Assembly: GCA_963771025.1 (NCBI GenBank)
Contig: CAVYRL010000002.1
Location: forward strand, 186,001 to 250,000
Origin: Miltoncostaea sp963771025
GTDB taxonomy: Bacteria > Actinomycetota > Thermoleophilia > Miltoncostaeales > Miltoncostaeaceae
DNA: 64,000 nucleotides
Direction: 5' to 3'
The position numbers and the translations under genes are program-made. How positions within the stretch are numbered: the first letter of the stretch is position 1; each line of letters begins with the position of its first letter. The notes beneath the pieces were generated by a model, which saw only the letters and a program-made list of their open reading frames with translations, made no database searches and was not told the origin of the DNA. Shown one piece after another: positions 7,707 to 16,096 of this stretch.

Positions 7707-8648
7707 GTGCTGGACATCCAGACGCCCCGTATGACCTACGAGCCCGTCAACGACACGCTCGGCAGGTTCGAGGTCGAGCCGCTCGATCGCGGTTTCGGCC
7801 ACACCTTCGGCAACAGCCTGCGCCGAGTGCTGCTGTCCTCCCTCGAGGGGGCGGCGGTCACCTCCGTCCGCATCGAGGGCGTGCAGCATGAGTTCACCAC
7901 CATCCCCGGGCTGCGTGAGGACGTCACCGACGTCATCCTCAACCTGCGCGAGCTGGTCGCCCGCCTTCACGGCGAGGTCGGCGAGATCGAGGTCGAGCTC
8001 TCCAAGGTCGGCCCCGGCCCCGTCACCGCCGGCGACATCTCGGCTCCCGCGGATCTCGAGATCCTGAACCCGGACCTGGAGATCGGGAACCTCGAGGCCG
8101 GCGCGCGGCTCGACATGATCCTGATGATCTCCCGCGGCCGCGGCTACGTCGCCGCCGAGCACAACAAGGGCCCCGGCACGACGATCGGGGTCATCCCGGT
8201 CGACTCGAACTTCTCGCCGGTGCTTCGCGTGCGGTACGAGATCAGCCCCGCCCGCGTGGGCCAGCGCACCGACTACGACAAGCTGCTCCTGGAGATCGAG
8301 ACGGACGGCAGCATCGATCCCCGCGGCGCCATGTCCGAGGCCGCCGAGACGCTCATCGGCCGCCTGGCGATCTTCGCGGACCCCGACAGCACCAAGCTCG
8401 TCGGCGAGACGGCCGTCGAGGAGCCGCCCCCCGGCGGGGGCATGCACGACATCATGATCGAGGAGCTCGAGCTGGGCGTCCGCTCGTACAATTGCCTCAA
8501 GCGTGTGGGCGTCGAGACCATCGGCGACCTCATCTCGAAGACCGAGGGCGAGCTGTCGGCCATTCCGAACTTCGGCAAGAAGAGCATTGAAGAGGTCAAG
8601 GAGAACCTTGCCGCGCACGGCCTCGGCCTGCGCAGCGACGAGGACTAG
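7707..8648 (+). CDS. rpoA: DNA-directed RNA polymerase subunit alpha
   Basis: Alpha dimerises to start RNA polymerase assembly; its C-terminal domain contacts UP elements and activators. The 313-residue product has the N-terminal assembly domain (RFEVEPLDRGFGHTFGNSLR, then RVLLSSLEGAAVTSVRIEG) and the C-terminal helix-hairpin-helix domain (ELELGVRSYNCLKRVGVETI, ending GKKSIEEVKENLA). The start is GTG, preceded by AGGAAG. The 117-nt gap after rpsD could hold its own promoter. Confidence 0.97.
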   Translation: MLDIQTPRMTYEPVNDTLGRFEVEPLDRGFGHTFGNSLRRVLLSSLEGAAVTSVRIEGVQHEFTTIPGLREDVTDVILNLRELVARLHGEVGEIEVELSKVGPGPVTAGDISAPADLEILNPDLEIGNLEAGARLDMILMISRGRGYVAAEHNKGPGTTIGVIPVDSNFSPVLRVRYEISPARVGQRTDYDKLLLEIETDGSIDPRGAMSEAAETLIGRLAIFADPDSTKLVGETAVEEPPPGGGMHDIMIEELELGVRSYNCLKRVGVETIGDLISKTEGELSAIPNFGKKSIEEVKENLAAHGLGLRSDED

Positions 8649-8673
8649 ATCCTCACACGACCAGGAGAGCACC

Positions 8674-9051
8674 GTGCGTCACCGCAAAGCTGGACCCAAG
8701 CTCAACCGGAGCCCCGCCCACCGCAAGGCGATGGGGGCCAATCTGGCCACCGCCCTGCTGACGCACGGGCGCATCCAGACCACCGAGACCAAGGCAAAGC
8801 TGGCCCGCGGCATCGCCGAGAAGGCCATCACCCTCGCCAAGGAGAACACGCTCCACTCGCGTCGCCAGGCGATCGCGCTCCTTCGCAACAAGGACGTGAC
8901 CTACCGTCTGTTCGACGTGATCGGGCCCGCGTTCTCCGACGTGCAGGGCGGCTACACCCGCGTGCTGAAGCTCGGCCCGCGTCAGGGTGACGCCGCTCCG
9001 ATGGTGCTTCTGGAGCTCTCGAAGGAGATCGAGGTCCCGGCGGCCCGCTGA
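8674..9051 (+). CDS. rplQ: 50S ribosomal protein L17
   Basis: The 125-residue product starts at GTG 8674, after the SD sequence AGGAGAG. It reads MRHRKAGPKLNRSPAHRKAM, the diagnostic L17 N-terminus, followed by LTHGRIQTTETKAK and a C-terminal GGYTRVLKLGPRQGDAAPM. A longer reading frame upstream runs through the end of rpoA and is not used. The gene is the normal last ribosomal gene of the alpha operon. Confidence 0.96.
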   Translation: MRHRKAGPKLNRSPAHRKAMGANLATALLTHGRIQTTETKAKLARGIAEKAITLAKENTLHSRRQAIALLRNKDVTYRLFDVIGPAFSDVQGGYTRVLKLGPRQGDAAPMVLLELSKEIEVPAAR

Positions 9052-9053
9052 TC

Positions 9054-9833
9054 GTGGCGGCCGGCCGGGTCCTGCGTCTGGACCTGGAGTACGACGGGGC
9101 CGGGTTCTCGGGCTGGGCGGCCCAGCCCGGCCTCCGCACCGTGGAGGGTGAGCTGGGAGGCGCGCTCGGGACCCTCCTGCGCGAGCCCGTGGAGATCGTG
9201 GTGGCCGGTCGCACCGACGCGGGCGTCCACGCGTCGGGGCAGGTGGCCAGCCTGCGCACGACCGCCGGCCTCACGCCGGCGCGCATCCTGCGCGGCCTGG
9301 CCGGCCTCCTTCCCGCCGACGTCTCGGTGCGGGCGGTGGCGGAGGCGCCGGACGAGTTCGACGCGCGCCGCGACGCGATCGCGCGCCGCTACGAGTACCG
9401 CATCCTGCCCGGTCCGCCGTCCGCGTTGAGGCGTGACCGCGTGCTGCACCATCCGACGCCGCTCGACGCCGCGGCGATGTCCGAGGCGGCGGCGCTGATG
9501 GTGGGGCAGCACGATTTTCGCGCCTTCACGCCCACCCGCACCGAGCACGTCTTCTTCGCCCGCACGGTGGCCGTCTGCGACGTCGTGGCGCGCGATGACG
9601 AGCTGGTGCTCATCGTCGAGGCGGACGCCTTCCTGCGCCACATGGTGCGCGTGATCGCCGGAACCATGCTGCTGGTGGGGCGGGGTCTCTGGACCCCCGC
9701 GCGCGTGGCCGCCCTGCGCGAGGGCGCCCCCCGCGGCGCCGCGGGGCCCACCGCCCCCGCCCACCCTCTGACACTCGTGGCGGTGCGGTACCCGCCGCCG
9801 ACGGGGGCAGCCGCTACCCTTGGAGATCGGTGA
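9054..9833 (+). CDS. truA: tRNA pseudouridine(38-40) synthase TruA
   Basis: TruA isomerises uridines 38-40 in the tRNA anticodon arm. The 259-residue product shows LDLEYDGAGFSGWAAQP at the N-terminus and the catalytic Asp in AGRTDAGVHASGQV (about residues 53-66). The second domain includes HDFRAFTPTR and DAFLRHMVRVIAGTML. It starts at GTG 2 nt after rplQ and overlaps surE by 4 nt (GTGA). Confidence 0.95.
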   Translation: MAAGRVLRLDLEYDGAGFSGWAAQPGLRTVEGELGGALGTLLREPVEIVVAGRTDAGVHASGQVASLRTTAGLTPARILRGLAGLLPADVSVRAVAEAPDEFDARRDAIARRYEYRILPGPPSALRRDRVLHHPTPLDAAAMSEAAALMVGQHDFRAFTPTRTEHVFFARTVAVCDVVARDDELVLIVEADAFLRHMVRVIAGTMLLVGRGLWTPARVAALREGAPRGAAGPTAPAHPLTLVAVRYPPPTGAAATLGDR

Positions 9834-10654
9834 CCCACATCCTCGTCACGAACGACGACGGCGTCCATTCGCCCGGATTGCTGGCGCTCAAGCAGGCCCT
9901 CGAGTCCCTCGGGCGGGTGAGCGTCATCGCTCCCGACTCCAACCGCAGCGCCATCGGTCGCGGCATCACCATCCACAACCCGCTGCACGTCGAGGAGGTG
10001 CGCCTGGCGGACGGATCGCCGGCGTTCGCCACCGACGGCACCCCGGTCGACTGCGTCCGCTTCGGCACGCTGGGACTGCTCGACGGCGACCTTCCCGACA
10101 TCATCGTCGCCGGCATCAACCTGGGCGTGAACCTGGGCGACGACGTCACCTACTCCGGCACGGTCGCCGCCGCGCTGGAGGGCATTGTGCTGGGCTATCC
10201 CGCGATGGCCGTCTCGGCGCAGTCCACGGACCTGCGCGCCGATCAGTGGGACGGCAGGGCCTACGACTTCCGCGCGGCGGCCGACTTCACCGCGCGCCTG
10301 GTGCCCCGTGTGCTGGAGGGCGACGTCTCGGGTCGCGCGCTGCTCAACATCAACGCGCCCGGCCTCGCGCCCGACGCGGTGCGCGGGGCCCGCATCACCC
10401 GCCTCGGGCGCCGGATCTACAACGACGAGCTGGTGCTCGAGGCCACCGAGGGCGCCCGTCGCCGCTTCACGATCTACGGCAAGAGCGCCTCGTACCAGCG
10501 CGAGGAGGGCACCGACTTCGCCGCCATCGAGGCGGCCCAGATCTCGGTGACGCCGATGCACTTCGACCTCACCGACATCGCCGAGATGGACAACCTCGAG
10601 CGCACCTGGGTCACCGACCTGCTGGGACCCGGGCCGCTGGTGAGGGGCGCGTGA
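9830..10654 (+). CDS. surE: 5'/3'-nucleotidase SurE
   Basis: SurE is a metal-dependent phosphatase acting on nucleoside monophosphates. The 274-residue product begins THILVTNDDGVHSPGLLAL with the metal-binding DD pair. It also has APDSNRSAIGRGIT and the Asn loop GINLGVNLGDDVTYSGTVAAA. GTG overlaps the truA stop. A TACCCT box (9815-9820) lies 9 nt upstream, so it may also have its own nearly leaderless transcript. Confidence 0.94.
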   Translation: MTHILVTNDDGVHSPGLLALKQALESLGRVSVIAPDSNRSAIGRGITIHNPLHVEEVRLADGSPAFATDGTPVDCVRFGTLGLLDGDLPDIIVAGINLGVNLGDDVTYSGTVAAALEGIVLGYPAMAVSAQSTDLRADQWDGRAYDFRAAADFTARLVPRVLEGDVSGRALLNINAPGLAPDAVRGARITRLGRRIYNDELVLEATEGARRRFTIYGKSASYQREEGTDFAAIEAAQISVTPMHFDLTDIAEMDNLERTWVTDLLGPGPLVRGA

Positions 10655-11301
10655 GCGGCTTCGATCCGATCCTCCTGGACCTGGACGGCACGGTCATCGA
10701 TTCGGTGGCGCTGATCCGCGAGTCGCACCGGCACGCGGTCACGACCGTGCTCGGCGAGGACTGGCCCGACGAGCGCCTGGTCGCCAACGTCGGGCGCCCG
10801 CTGCTGGAGCAGATGGCCGTGTTCGCCCCGGACCGCGCCGACGAGCTCTACGCGGTCTATCGCGAGTGGAATCACGCCAACACGGCCGCCCTGCTGGAGC
10901 AGTACGAGGGCATCGCCGAGGTGCTCACCGAGCTGAGGGCCGCCGGCCGGCGCCTCGGCATCGTGACCTCCAAGAGCCGCGACGCGGTCGCCCTCGCCTG
11001 GGGGGTGCTGCCGGACCTCGAGGCGATGTTCGACGTCGTGATCGCCGCCGAGGACACGCCGATCCACAAGCCCGATCCGACGCCGGTGCGCGAGGCCCTG
11101 GCCCGTCTCGGGGCCGGGCCCGAGGGTTCCTGCTACGTCGGTGACGCGCCGTTCGACCTGCGCGCGGGGCGCGCCGCGGGGGTCACGACCATCGCGGTCA
11201 CGTGGGGGTTCTTCTCGTCGGCCGACCTGATCGCCGAGGACCCCGACATCGTGGTGGACACGCCTCGGGAGCTCCTGCGGACGTGCCTCCAGGGCGTCTG
11301 A
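10651..11301 (+). CDS. HAD-family phosphatase, phosphoglycolate phosphatase-like
   Basis: A 216-residue haloacid dehalogenase-fold hydrolase. Motif I is LDLDGTVIDS (about residues 9-18), motif II is IVTSKSR, the motif III Lys lies in IHKPDPTP, and motif IV is YVGDAPFDLRAG. A helical cap lies between motifs I and II. The architecture is that of Gph/PpaX; the substrate (phosphoglycolate, pyrophosphate or other) cannot be told from sequence. It overlaps surE by 4 nt (GTGA) and ligA by one base (TGATG). Confidence 0.85.
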   Translation: MSGFDPILLDLDGTVIDSVALIRESHRHAVTTVLGEDWPDERLVANVGRPLLEQMAVFAPDRADELYAVYREWNHANTAALLEQYEGIAEVLTELRAAGRRLGIVTSKSRDAVALAWGVLPDLEAMFDVVIAAEDTPIHKPDPTPVREALARLGAGPEGSCYVGDAPFDLRAGRAAGVTTIAVTWGFFSSADLIAEDPDIVVDTPRELLRTCLQGV

Positions 11302-13370
11302 TGGGCAGGGACGCCCCCGCGCGCGTCGCCGAGCTGCGCGCCCTGCTCGAGGAGGCCAACCACCGCTACTACGTGCTCGACGATCCGCGGGTCGCGGACA
11401 GCGCCTACGACGACTGGCTGCGGGAGCTCCAAGAGCTCGAGGAGGCGCATCCCGAGCTCGTCTCCGACGACTCGCCCACCCGGCGCGTGGGCGCTCCGCT
11501 CTCGGGCCGCTTCCCGCCGGTCGAGCACCGCCGCCCCATGCTCAGCCTCGCCAACGCCCGTGGTCCCGAGGAGCTGGAGGCCTGGTACCGCCGCGCGCGG
11601 TCGGTGATGGAGCAGGAGGGGATGGGCTCGCGGGAGCTGCGTTTCGTGGTGGAGCCCAAGATCGACGGCCTCGCGATCTCCCTCACCTACGAGGAGGGCC
11701 GGTTCGTGGCCGGGGCGACCCGCGGTGACGGCGTCGTCGGAGAGGACGTGACCGCCAACCTGCGCACGATCCGGGCCATCCCCATCCGGCTGCGGATGCC
11801 CGATGGTGCCGCGCCTCCGCCGGTCGTCGAGATACGTGGCGAGGTGTACCTGCCGCTGGCGGCCTTCGCCGAGCTCAACGCGTCCCGGGCCGAGCAGGGT
11901 CTGCCCACCTTCGCGAACCCCCGCAACTCGGCGGCGGGCAGCCTGCGTCAGATCGACCCGGCGGCCACCGCGGCCCGGCCGCTGTCGGTCTGGTGCTACG
12001 GGATCGGCTACACCGAGGGCCTCGCGCTGCCCAGCCACTCGGCGTCGCTCGAATGGATGCGCGCCGCGGGGCTGAAGGTGAACCCCGACATCGCGGTCCT
12101 CGACGACATCGAGGCGGTCGCGGCCGAATGCGTGCGCTGGCAGGAGCGTCGCGGCGAGGTGGACTTCGACATCGATGGGGCCGTGGTCAAGATCGACGAG
12201 ATCGACGTGCAGGAGCGCCTGGGGGCGGTCGGCCGCGCTCCACGGTGGGCGATCGCCTACAAGTTCCCCCCCACGACGGCGGTCACCACGCTCAACGACA
12301 TCATGGTCAGCGTCGGCCGCACCGGCGCTCTCGTGCCCTTCGCCGTGCTCGAGCCGGTCAGCGTGGGCGGGGCCACGGTGCGCCTCTCGACCCTCCACAA
12401 TCAGGAGGACGTGGCGCGCAAGGGCCTGCTGATCGGCGACAGGGTGATCGTCCAGCGCGCCGGCGACGTCATCCCCCAGGTGGTCGGCCCTCTGACCCAG
12501 GAGCGCACCGGGGCCGAGCGGCCCTTCCGCATGCCCGAGCGCTGCCCGGTGTGCGACACGCCCGTCGTGCAGCCGCCCGGAGAGGTGCAGATCCGGTGCC
12601 CCAACCGCTCGTGCCCGGCTCAGATCCAGCAGGCGATCGGCCATTTCGTGTCCCGTGGAGCGATGGACATCGAGGGGATCGGCGAGAAGACGGTCCAGCG
12701 CTTCTTCGACGAGGGGCTCGTGCGCGGGTTCGCCGACATCTACGACCTCCACAAGCACCGCGAGCGGCTCATCGCGCTCGAGGGGTTCAAGGACGTCTCC
12801 GTGGACAACCTCCTGGCGGCCGTCGAGCGGTCGAAGAAGCGCCCGTGGTCACGGCTGCTCTACGGGCTCGGGATCCGCCACGTGGGCGACGTCACCGCCG
12901 ACGCCGTCGTGGCGGTGGCCCCGTCGCTCGACGCGCTCCTCGCCGCCGACGCCGAGGTGCTGGCGCAGGCCGATGGGGTCGGCCCGGTCGTCGCTGAATC
13001 GGTGCGCGAGTTCCTGGAGTCGGACGCCAACCGCGAGCAGCTCGAGCGCCTGCGGGCGGCGGGCCTGACCACGGTGGGCGAGGCGCCCGTGACGCCGCCG
13101 AACGGCCCCCTGACGGGCCTCAGCGTCGTCATCACCGGGGGTCTGGAGGCCTTCTCGCGCGACGACGCGAAACGCGCCGTGACCGCCGCCGGAGGCAAGG
13201 CCACCAGCTCGGTGAGCGCGTCGACGGCGTTCGTGGTGGCCGGCGTGGATCCGGGCTCCAAGCTGCAGAAGGCCGAATCGTCCGGGGTCCCCGTGATCGA
13301 CGAGGCCGGGTTCCTCGCCATCCTCGACGGCAGTCGTCCCCCGCCCGAAAGGCCGGGCGACCCGGACTAG
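11301..13370 (+). CDS. ligA: NAD-dependent DNA ligase LigA
   Basis: LigA seals nicks using NAD+ as AMP donor in replication and repair. The 689-residue product has domain Ia (HRYYVLDDPRVADSAYDDW), the adenylated Lys in EPKIDGLAIS, an OB fold (VSVGRTGALVPFAVLEPVSV), a four-Cys zinc finger (CPVCDTPV ... CPNRSCPAQ), HhH repeats and a C-terminal BRCT domain (about 595-675). ATG 11301 was chosen because family alignment begins there. A longer frame from 11202 runs inside the preceding gene. The stop overlaps the convergent dacB stop. Confidence 0.96.
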   Translation: MGRDAPARVAELRALLEEANHRYYVLDDPRVADSAYDDWLRELQELEEAHPELVSDDSPTRRVGAPLSGRFPPVEHRRPMLSLANARGPEELEAWYRRARSVMEQEGMGSRELRFVVEPKIDGLAISLTYEEGRFVAGATRGDGVVGEDVTANLRTIRAIPIRLRMPDGAAPPPVVEIRGEVYLPLAAFAELNASRAEQGLPTFANPRNSAAGSLRQIDPAATAARPLSVWCYGIGYTEGLALPSHSASLEWMRAAGLKVNPDIAVLDDIEAVAAECVRWQERRGEVDFDIDGAVVKIDEIDVQERLGAVGRAPRWAIAYKFPPTTAVTTLNDIMVSVGRTGALVPFAVLEPVSVGGATVRLSTLHNQEDVARKGLLIGDRVIVQRAGDVIPQVVGPLTQERTGAERPFRMPERCPVCDTPVVQPPGEVQIRCPNRSCPAQIQQAIGHFVSRGAMDIEGIGEKTVQRFFDEGLVRGFADIYDLHKHRERLIALEGFKDVSVDNLLAAVERSKKRPWSRLLYGLGIRHVGDVTADAVVAVAPSLDALLAADAEVLAQADGVGPVVAESVREFLESDANREQLERLRAAGLTTVGEAPVTPPNGPLTGLSVVITGGLEAFSRDDAKRAVTAAGGKATSSVSASTAFVVAGVDPGSKLQKAESSGVPVIDEAGFLAILDGSRPPPERPGDPD

Positions 13371-14659
13371 TTCGTCGCGTCGTCCGCGCCGGCGGCGAGC
13401 AGCGTCACGACCCTGTCCTGCACCGCGTGGGCCCCGCTGATGTCGGGCGTCGCCATCAGGAACGCGAAGGCGTAGTGCCGGCCGCGACGGCTGACCACGC
13501 GCCCCGCCAGGGCGCTGACGTTGTTGATGTAGCCGGTCTTGGCGCGCACCCGCTTGGTCGCCACACCGGTCGTGAAGCGGTGGATCAGCGTGCCCTGGCC
13601 GCCCTGCGCGAGGCTGCCGAGGAGGGCCGCGCCCCAGTTGGGATCGGCGTCGGCGGCGGCGATCAGGCGCACCAGCGACGAGGCGGCGATCCGGTTGGAG
13701 CGCGAGAGGCCCGAGCCGTCGGCGAAGGTGTCGGCCGACGTGACGATTCCCCTCTGCTGCAGCAGCGCGTGGGTGCGGGCCACGCCGGCGGCCGTCGTGC
13801 CGCGACCGACGCCGTAGGCGCCCACGTCCTTCGCGAACGTCTCGGCCATGAAGTTGTCGCTCTCGAGGTTCATCTGCCGGAGGATCTTGGGCAGCGGGGG
13901 CGAGATGGAGGTGCCGAGCACGCGGGCGTTGGCCGGCGCCACGCCCGAGGTCAGGCCGCCGAGGTGGGCGATCCTGTTCGACTTCAGCGACGCCCGCAGG
14001 CGCTGTCCGGCGGCCAGATTCGGGTTGGTCGTGTACGACGAGCGGCCGTTGCCGCTGTAGGCCTGGTTGGTCGCGAGCGCCGAGAGAGGCGAGGCGTATG
14101 CGGAGTAGTAGGAAGGCCAACCCCGTGGGGCGCGGCGCGTGTCGAACAGGTGCTCGTCGGAGATCACCGGCCCCCGGATGCGGCGGATCCCCAGGGAGCG
14201 CGCGCCCTTGGCCATGGCCGAGATCGGCGTGTAGACGCCGGAGAGGTACCTGCGTCCGTAGCTGCGCGTCGCGAGCAGCGGGTCGCCGGCGCCCTTCAGA
14301 TACACCTTGCCGGTCAGCGTGCCGGCGCTCAGCCGCGCGTCGCGCGCGGCCAGCAGCCTGGTCGTGAAGCGGAAGGTCGGGCCCAGCTGGAGCAGCGCGC
14401 CGGCGCTCGTGACCAGCTTCATCGTGGAGGCCGGGATGCGGGGCGTCCCGGCCCGATATGACGCCACCACGGTCGGCGCGCCCTTGCCATCGAGCCGCCA
14501 CACCAGAGCCGACGTCGTCGGGTGCCCAGACGTCCAGGCCGAGAGCGCCGTCTGCGCGCGTCCCGGTGTCGCGATCGCGGTCGGGGCCGCGACCCCGGCG
14601 GCTGCCGCCGCGGCGATCAGTGCCGCCGCGAGGAGCCCCCGGGGTCGCGTCGCCCCTAA
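13367..14659 (-). CDS. dacB: D-alanyl-D-alanine carboxypeptidase/endopeptidase, PBP4 (S13) type; start unclear
   Basis: An S13-family peptidase that trims or cleaves peptidoglycan peptides outside the membrane. Active-site motifs are STMK (SxxK), SRSN (SxN) within DGSGLSRSN, and AKTG (KTG). A Pro/Arg n-region followed by an Ala-rich hydrophobic stretch and APTAIATPG forms a signal peptide. No ATG, GTG or TTG is available just before it: the frame crosses the upstream HTH stop at TTAG (14656-14659). A GTG about 100 nt further upstream would give a long non-secretory leader. The coordinate given assumes initiation at or near the TTA. TAG stops of this gene and ligA share CTAG. Confidence 0.8.
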   Translation of the reverse strand, partial: LGATRPRGLLAAALIAAAAAAGVAAPTAIATPGRAQTALSAWTSGHPTTSALVWRLDGKGAPTVVASYRAGTPRIPASTMKLVTSAGALLQLGPTFRFTTRLLAARDARLSAGTLTGKVYLKGAGDPLLATRSYGRRYLSGVYTPISAMAKGARSLGIRRIRGPVISDEHLFDTRRAPRGWPSYYSAYASPLSALATNQAYSGNGRSSYTTNPNLAAGQRLRASLKSNRIAHLGGLTSGVAPANARVLGTSISPPLPKILRQMNLESDNFMAETFAKDVGAYGVGRGTTAAGVARTHALLQQRGIVTSADTFADGSGLSRSNRIAASSLVRLIAAADADPNWGAALLGSLAQGGQGTLIHRFTTGVATKRVRAKTGYINNVSALAGRVVSRRGRHYAFAFLMATPDISGAHAVQDRVVTLLAAGADDATN

Positions 14660-14853
14660 GCGGGAGCCGCCAGGAGTACCTTGGCCTCCTCGGGGAGGCG
14701 ATGGCCGGCTGCGGTCACGGATCTCACGAACAGGGTCTTGTCGATCCGACCGTTGTAGATCGGCACCGACGTCTCGACGCACATGCGCACCACCTGCTTG
14801 CGCGCAAGGCCCAACGCCTCGGACAACTCGTCCGGGGTGAGGTGATTTGCCAT
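14656..14853 (-). CDS. Small helix-turn-helix protein
   Basis: A 65-residue protein, MANHLTPDELSEALGLARKQ and onward. The LTPDELSEALGL-ARKQVVRMCVE segment looks like a helix-turn-helix, followed by YNGRIDKTLFVRSV, possibly a wing. It resembles excisionase/MerR-type minimal DNA binders but is not a clear BldC match. A strong GAGGAGG lies 5 nt upstream of the ATG. The gene overlaps dacB by 4 nt and is therefore probably cotranscribed with it. It has a long leader with a good promoter. Function is unknown; a regulator of its own operon is possible. Confidence 0.7.
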   Translation of the reverse strand: MANHLTPDELSEALGLARKQVVRMCVETSVPIYNGRIDKTLFVRSVTAAGHRLPEEAKVLLAAPA

Positions 14854-14870
14854 GAGGACCTCCTCGATGG

Positions 14871-14993
14871 GTTATCGACCCGCTCACCCGCCGACCAAGA
14901 GTGTCGTGGCTGGGCGCGGGTCACGGCGAACTGGGTTCTCGTCAGGCCCTGAGGCCGTGAGTTCGCGTGTCCATGCACCACCTGTTATCGACC
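14871..14993 (-). repeat. Direct repeat GGTCGATAAC in the HTH gene leader
   Basis: The 10-mer GGTCGATAAC (minus strand) occurs exactly twice, at 14871-14880 and 14984-14993, 113 nt apart. Both copies end in a possible -10 hexamer GATAAC. The distal copy has a perfect -35 upstream; the proximal one has only TTGGTC at 14893-14898. They may be tandem promoters or two operator sites for the adjacent HTH protein. Confidence 0.5.
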
Positions 14994-15012
14994 TGCAGGC
15001 GCACATTGTCAA
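14984..15012 (-). promoter_or_regulatory. Sigma-70 type promoter of the HTH-dacB genes
   Basis: On the minus strand TTGACA (15007-15012) and GATAAC (14984-14989) are separated by exactly 17 nt. This is the best -35/-10 pair in the window. The predicted start near 14977 gives a leader of about 124 nt before the HTH ATG. The leader contains pairing options GCGAAC/GTTCGC and TCACGGC/GCCGTGA that cannot form together. Confidence 0.65.
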
Positions 15013-15068
15013 CAACGGTATCCGCTCGGTGCGGACGTCACGACTCGGGCGGGTCGGCCGGGTGCGGG

Positions 15069-16025
15069 TCAGGCGAGGGCGTCGAGGGCGGTGATCTCGT
15101 CGGCCGAGAGCCGCAGATCCAGGGCGCCGAGCAGCTCCCGGACCTGATCCGGGGACGTGGCGCTGGCGACGGCCGAGGTGATGTCCGGCTGCGCCATGAT
15201 CCAGGCGAGGGCGACCTGTGCCGGCGATGTCTCCTCGCCGTGCGCCGTGGCGACGGCGTCCACCACGTCGAGGGCGGCGAAGCCCCGATCGTTGATGTAT
15301 GCGCGCGCCACGCCGGCGGCCCGGGGAGTGTCCGGGGAGGGCTGGTGCCGGCGATACTTGCCGGTCAGGAATCCCCGGGCGAGGGAGAAGTAGGTCGCGA
15401 CCCCGAGGTCGTTGTCGCGGCAGAGCGCGCGCGTGTCGCCGCCGAACTCCCCGCGGTCGAGCAGATTGAAGTGGGGTTGCAGTCCCTCGAAGCGCACGAG
15501 GCCCTCGCGCTCGCTCACCGACAGCGCCTCCGCGAGGCGGGGGGCCGGGTAGTTCGACGCGGCCACGGTGCGCACGACGCCCTGTCGCACCAGTTCGTCG
15601 AAGGCGCCCAGCGTCTCCTCCAGCGGGGTGACGGGGTCGTCCTCGTGGGCGTAGTAGAGGTCGATGCGGTCCACGCCGAGCCGCCGCAGCGAGTCCTCGG
15701 CGCCGCGCAGGATCAGGTCGCGCGTCAGGCCCTTGGGTTGCGCGCCGCCCGCCATGCCGATCTTGGTGACCACGACGAGGTCGTCGCGATCGTCCCGGTC
15801 CGCGAGCCAGCGCCCCAGTATCTCCTCCGACTCGCCACCACGGTTGCCGGGCGCCCACCACGAGTAGATGTTGGCCGAGTCGATGACGTTGCCCCCGCCC
15901 TCGACATACGCGTCGAGGACGGCGCGGGACGCCTCCTCGCCGGCGCCCCAGCCGAAGACGTTGCCGCCGAGCGTGAGGGGGGATAGCTGGAGGCCGCTGC
16001 GGCCGAACGGGCGACGTGGGCTCAC
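15069..16025 (-). CDS. Aldo/keto reductase
   Basis: A 318-residue NADPH-dependent oxidoreductase with the TIM-barrel AKR fold. The tetrad is visible: Asp and Tyr in NVIDSANIYS, Lys in VVVTKIGM and His in IDLYYAHEDD. The nucleotide-binding end contains SATSPDQVRELLGAL. It is similar in layout to the YajO/YghZ branch, but the substrate cannot be assigned. Translation starts at GTG. A TAGTCT box 6 nt upstream suggests a leaderless transcript. It is a lone gene between the HTH leader and a divergent membrane-protein gene. Confidence 0.92.
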   Translation of the reverse strand: MSPRRPFGRSGLQLSPLTLGGNVFGWGAGEEASRAVLDAYVEGGGNVIDSANIYSWWAPGNRGGESEEILGRWLADRDDRDDLVVVTKIGMAGGAQPKGLTRDLILRGAEDSLRRLGVDRIDLYYAHEDDPVTPLEETLGAFDELVRQGVVRTVAASNYPAPRLAEALSVSEREGLVRFEGLQPHFNLLDRGEFGGDTRALCRDNDLGVATYFSLARGFLTGKYRRHQPSPDTPRAAGVARAYINDRGFAALDVVDAVATAHGEETSPAQVALAWIMAQPDITSAVASATSPDQVRELLGALDLRLSADEITALDALA

Positions 16026-16031
16026 CTCACG

Positions 16032-16037
16032 AGACTA
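16032..16037 (-). promoter_or_regulatory. Candidate -10 box (TAGTCT) of the aldo/keto reductase
   Basis: TAGTCT on the minus strand ends 6 nt before the GTG at 16025. With transcription starting about 7 nt downstream, the mRNA would begin at the start codon. No convincing -35 is seen. Confidence 0.4.
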
Positions 16038-16096
16038 GGGACCTCCGCGCCGCCACGCCCCCCGAGAGCGACGGTGGTCTAAGCTCGCCCGGAACG

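Noticed and set aside
12849..14501. A 550-residue minus-strand frame across the ligA end and dacB
   Set aside because: It is a shifted-frame shadow of dacB and of antisense ligA, without coding motifs.
14656..14853. Calling the small HTH protein BldC
   Set aside because: Size fits, but the sequence lacks the recognisable BldC recognition-helix pattern; only a general HTH call is supportable.
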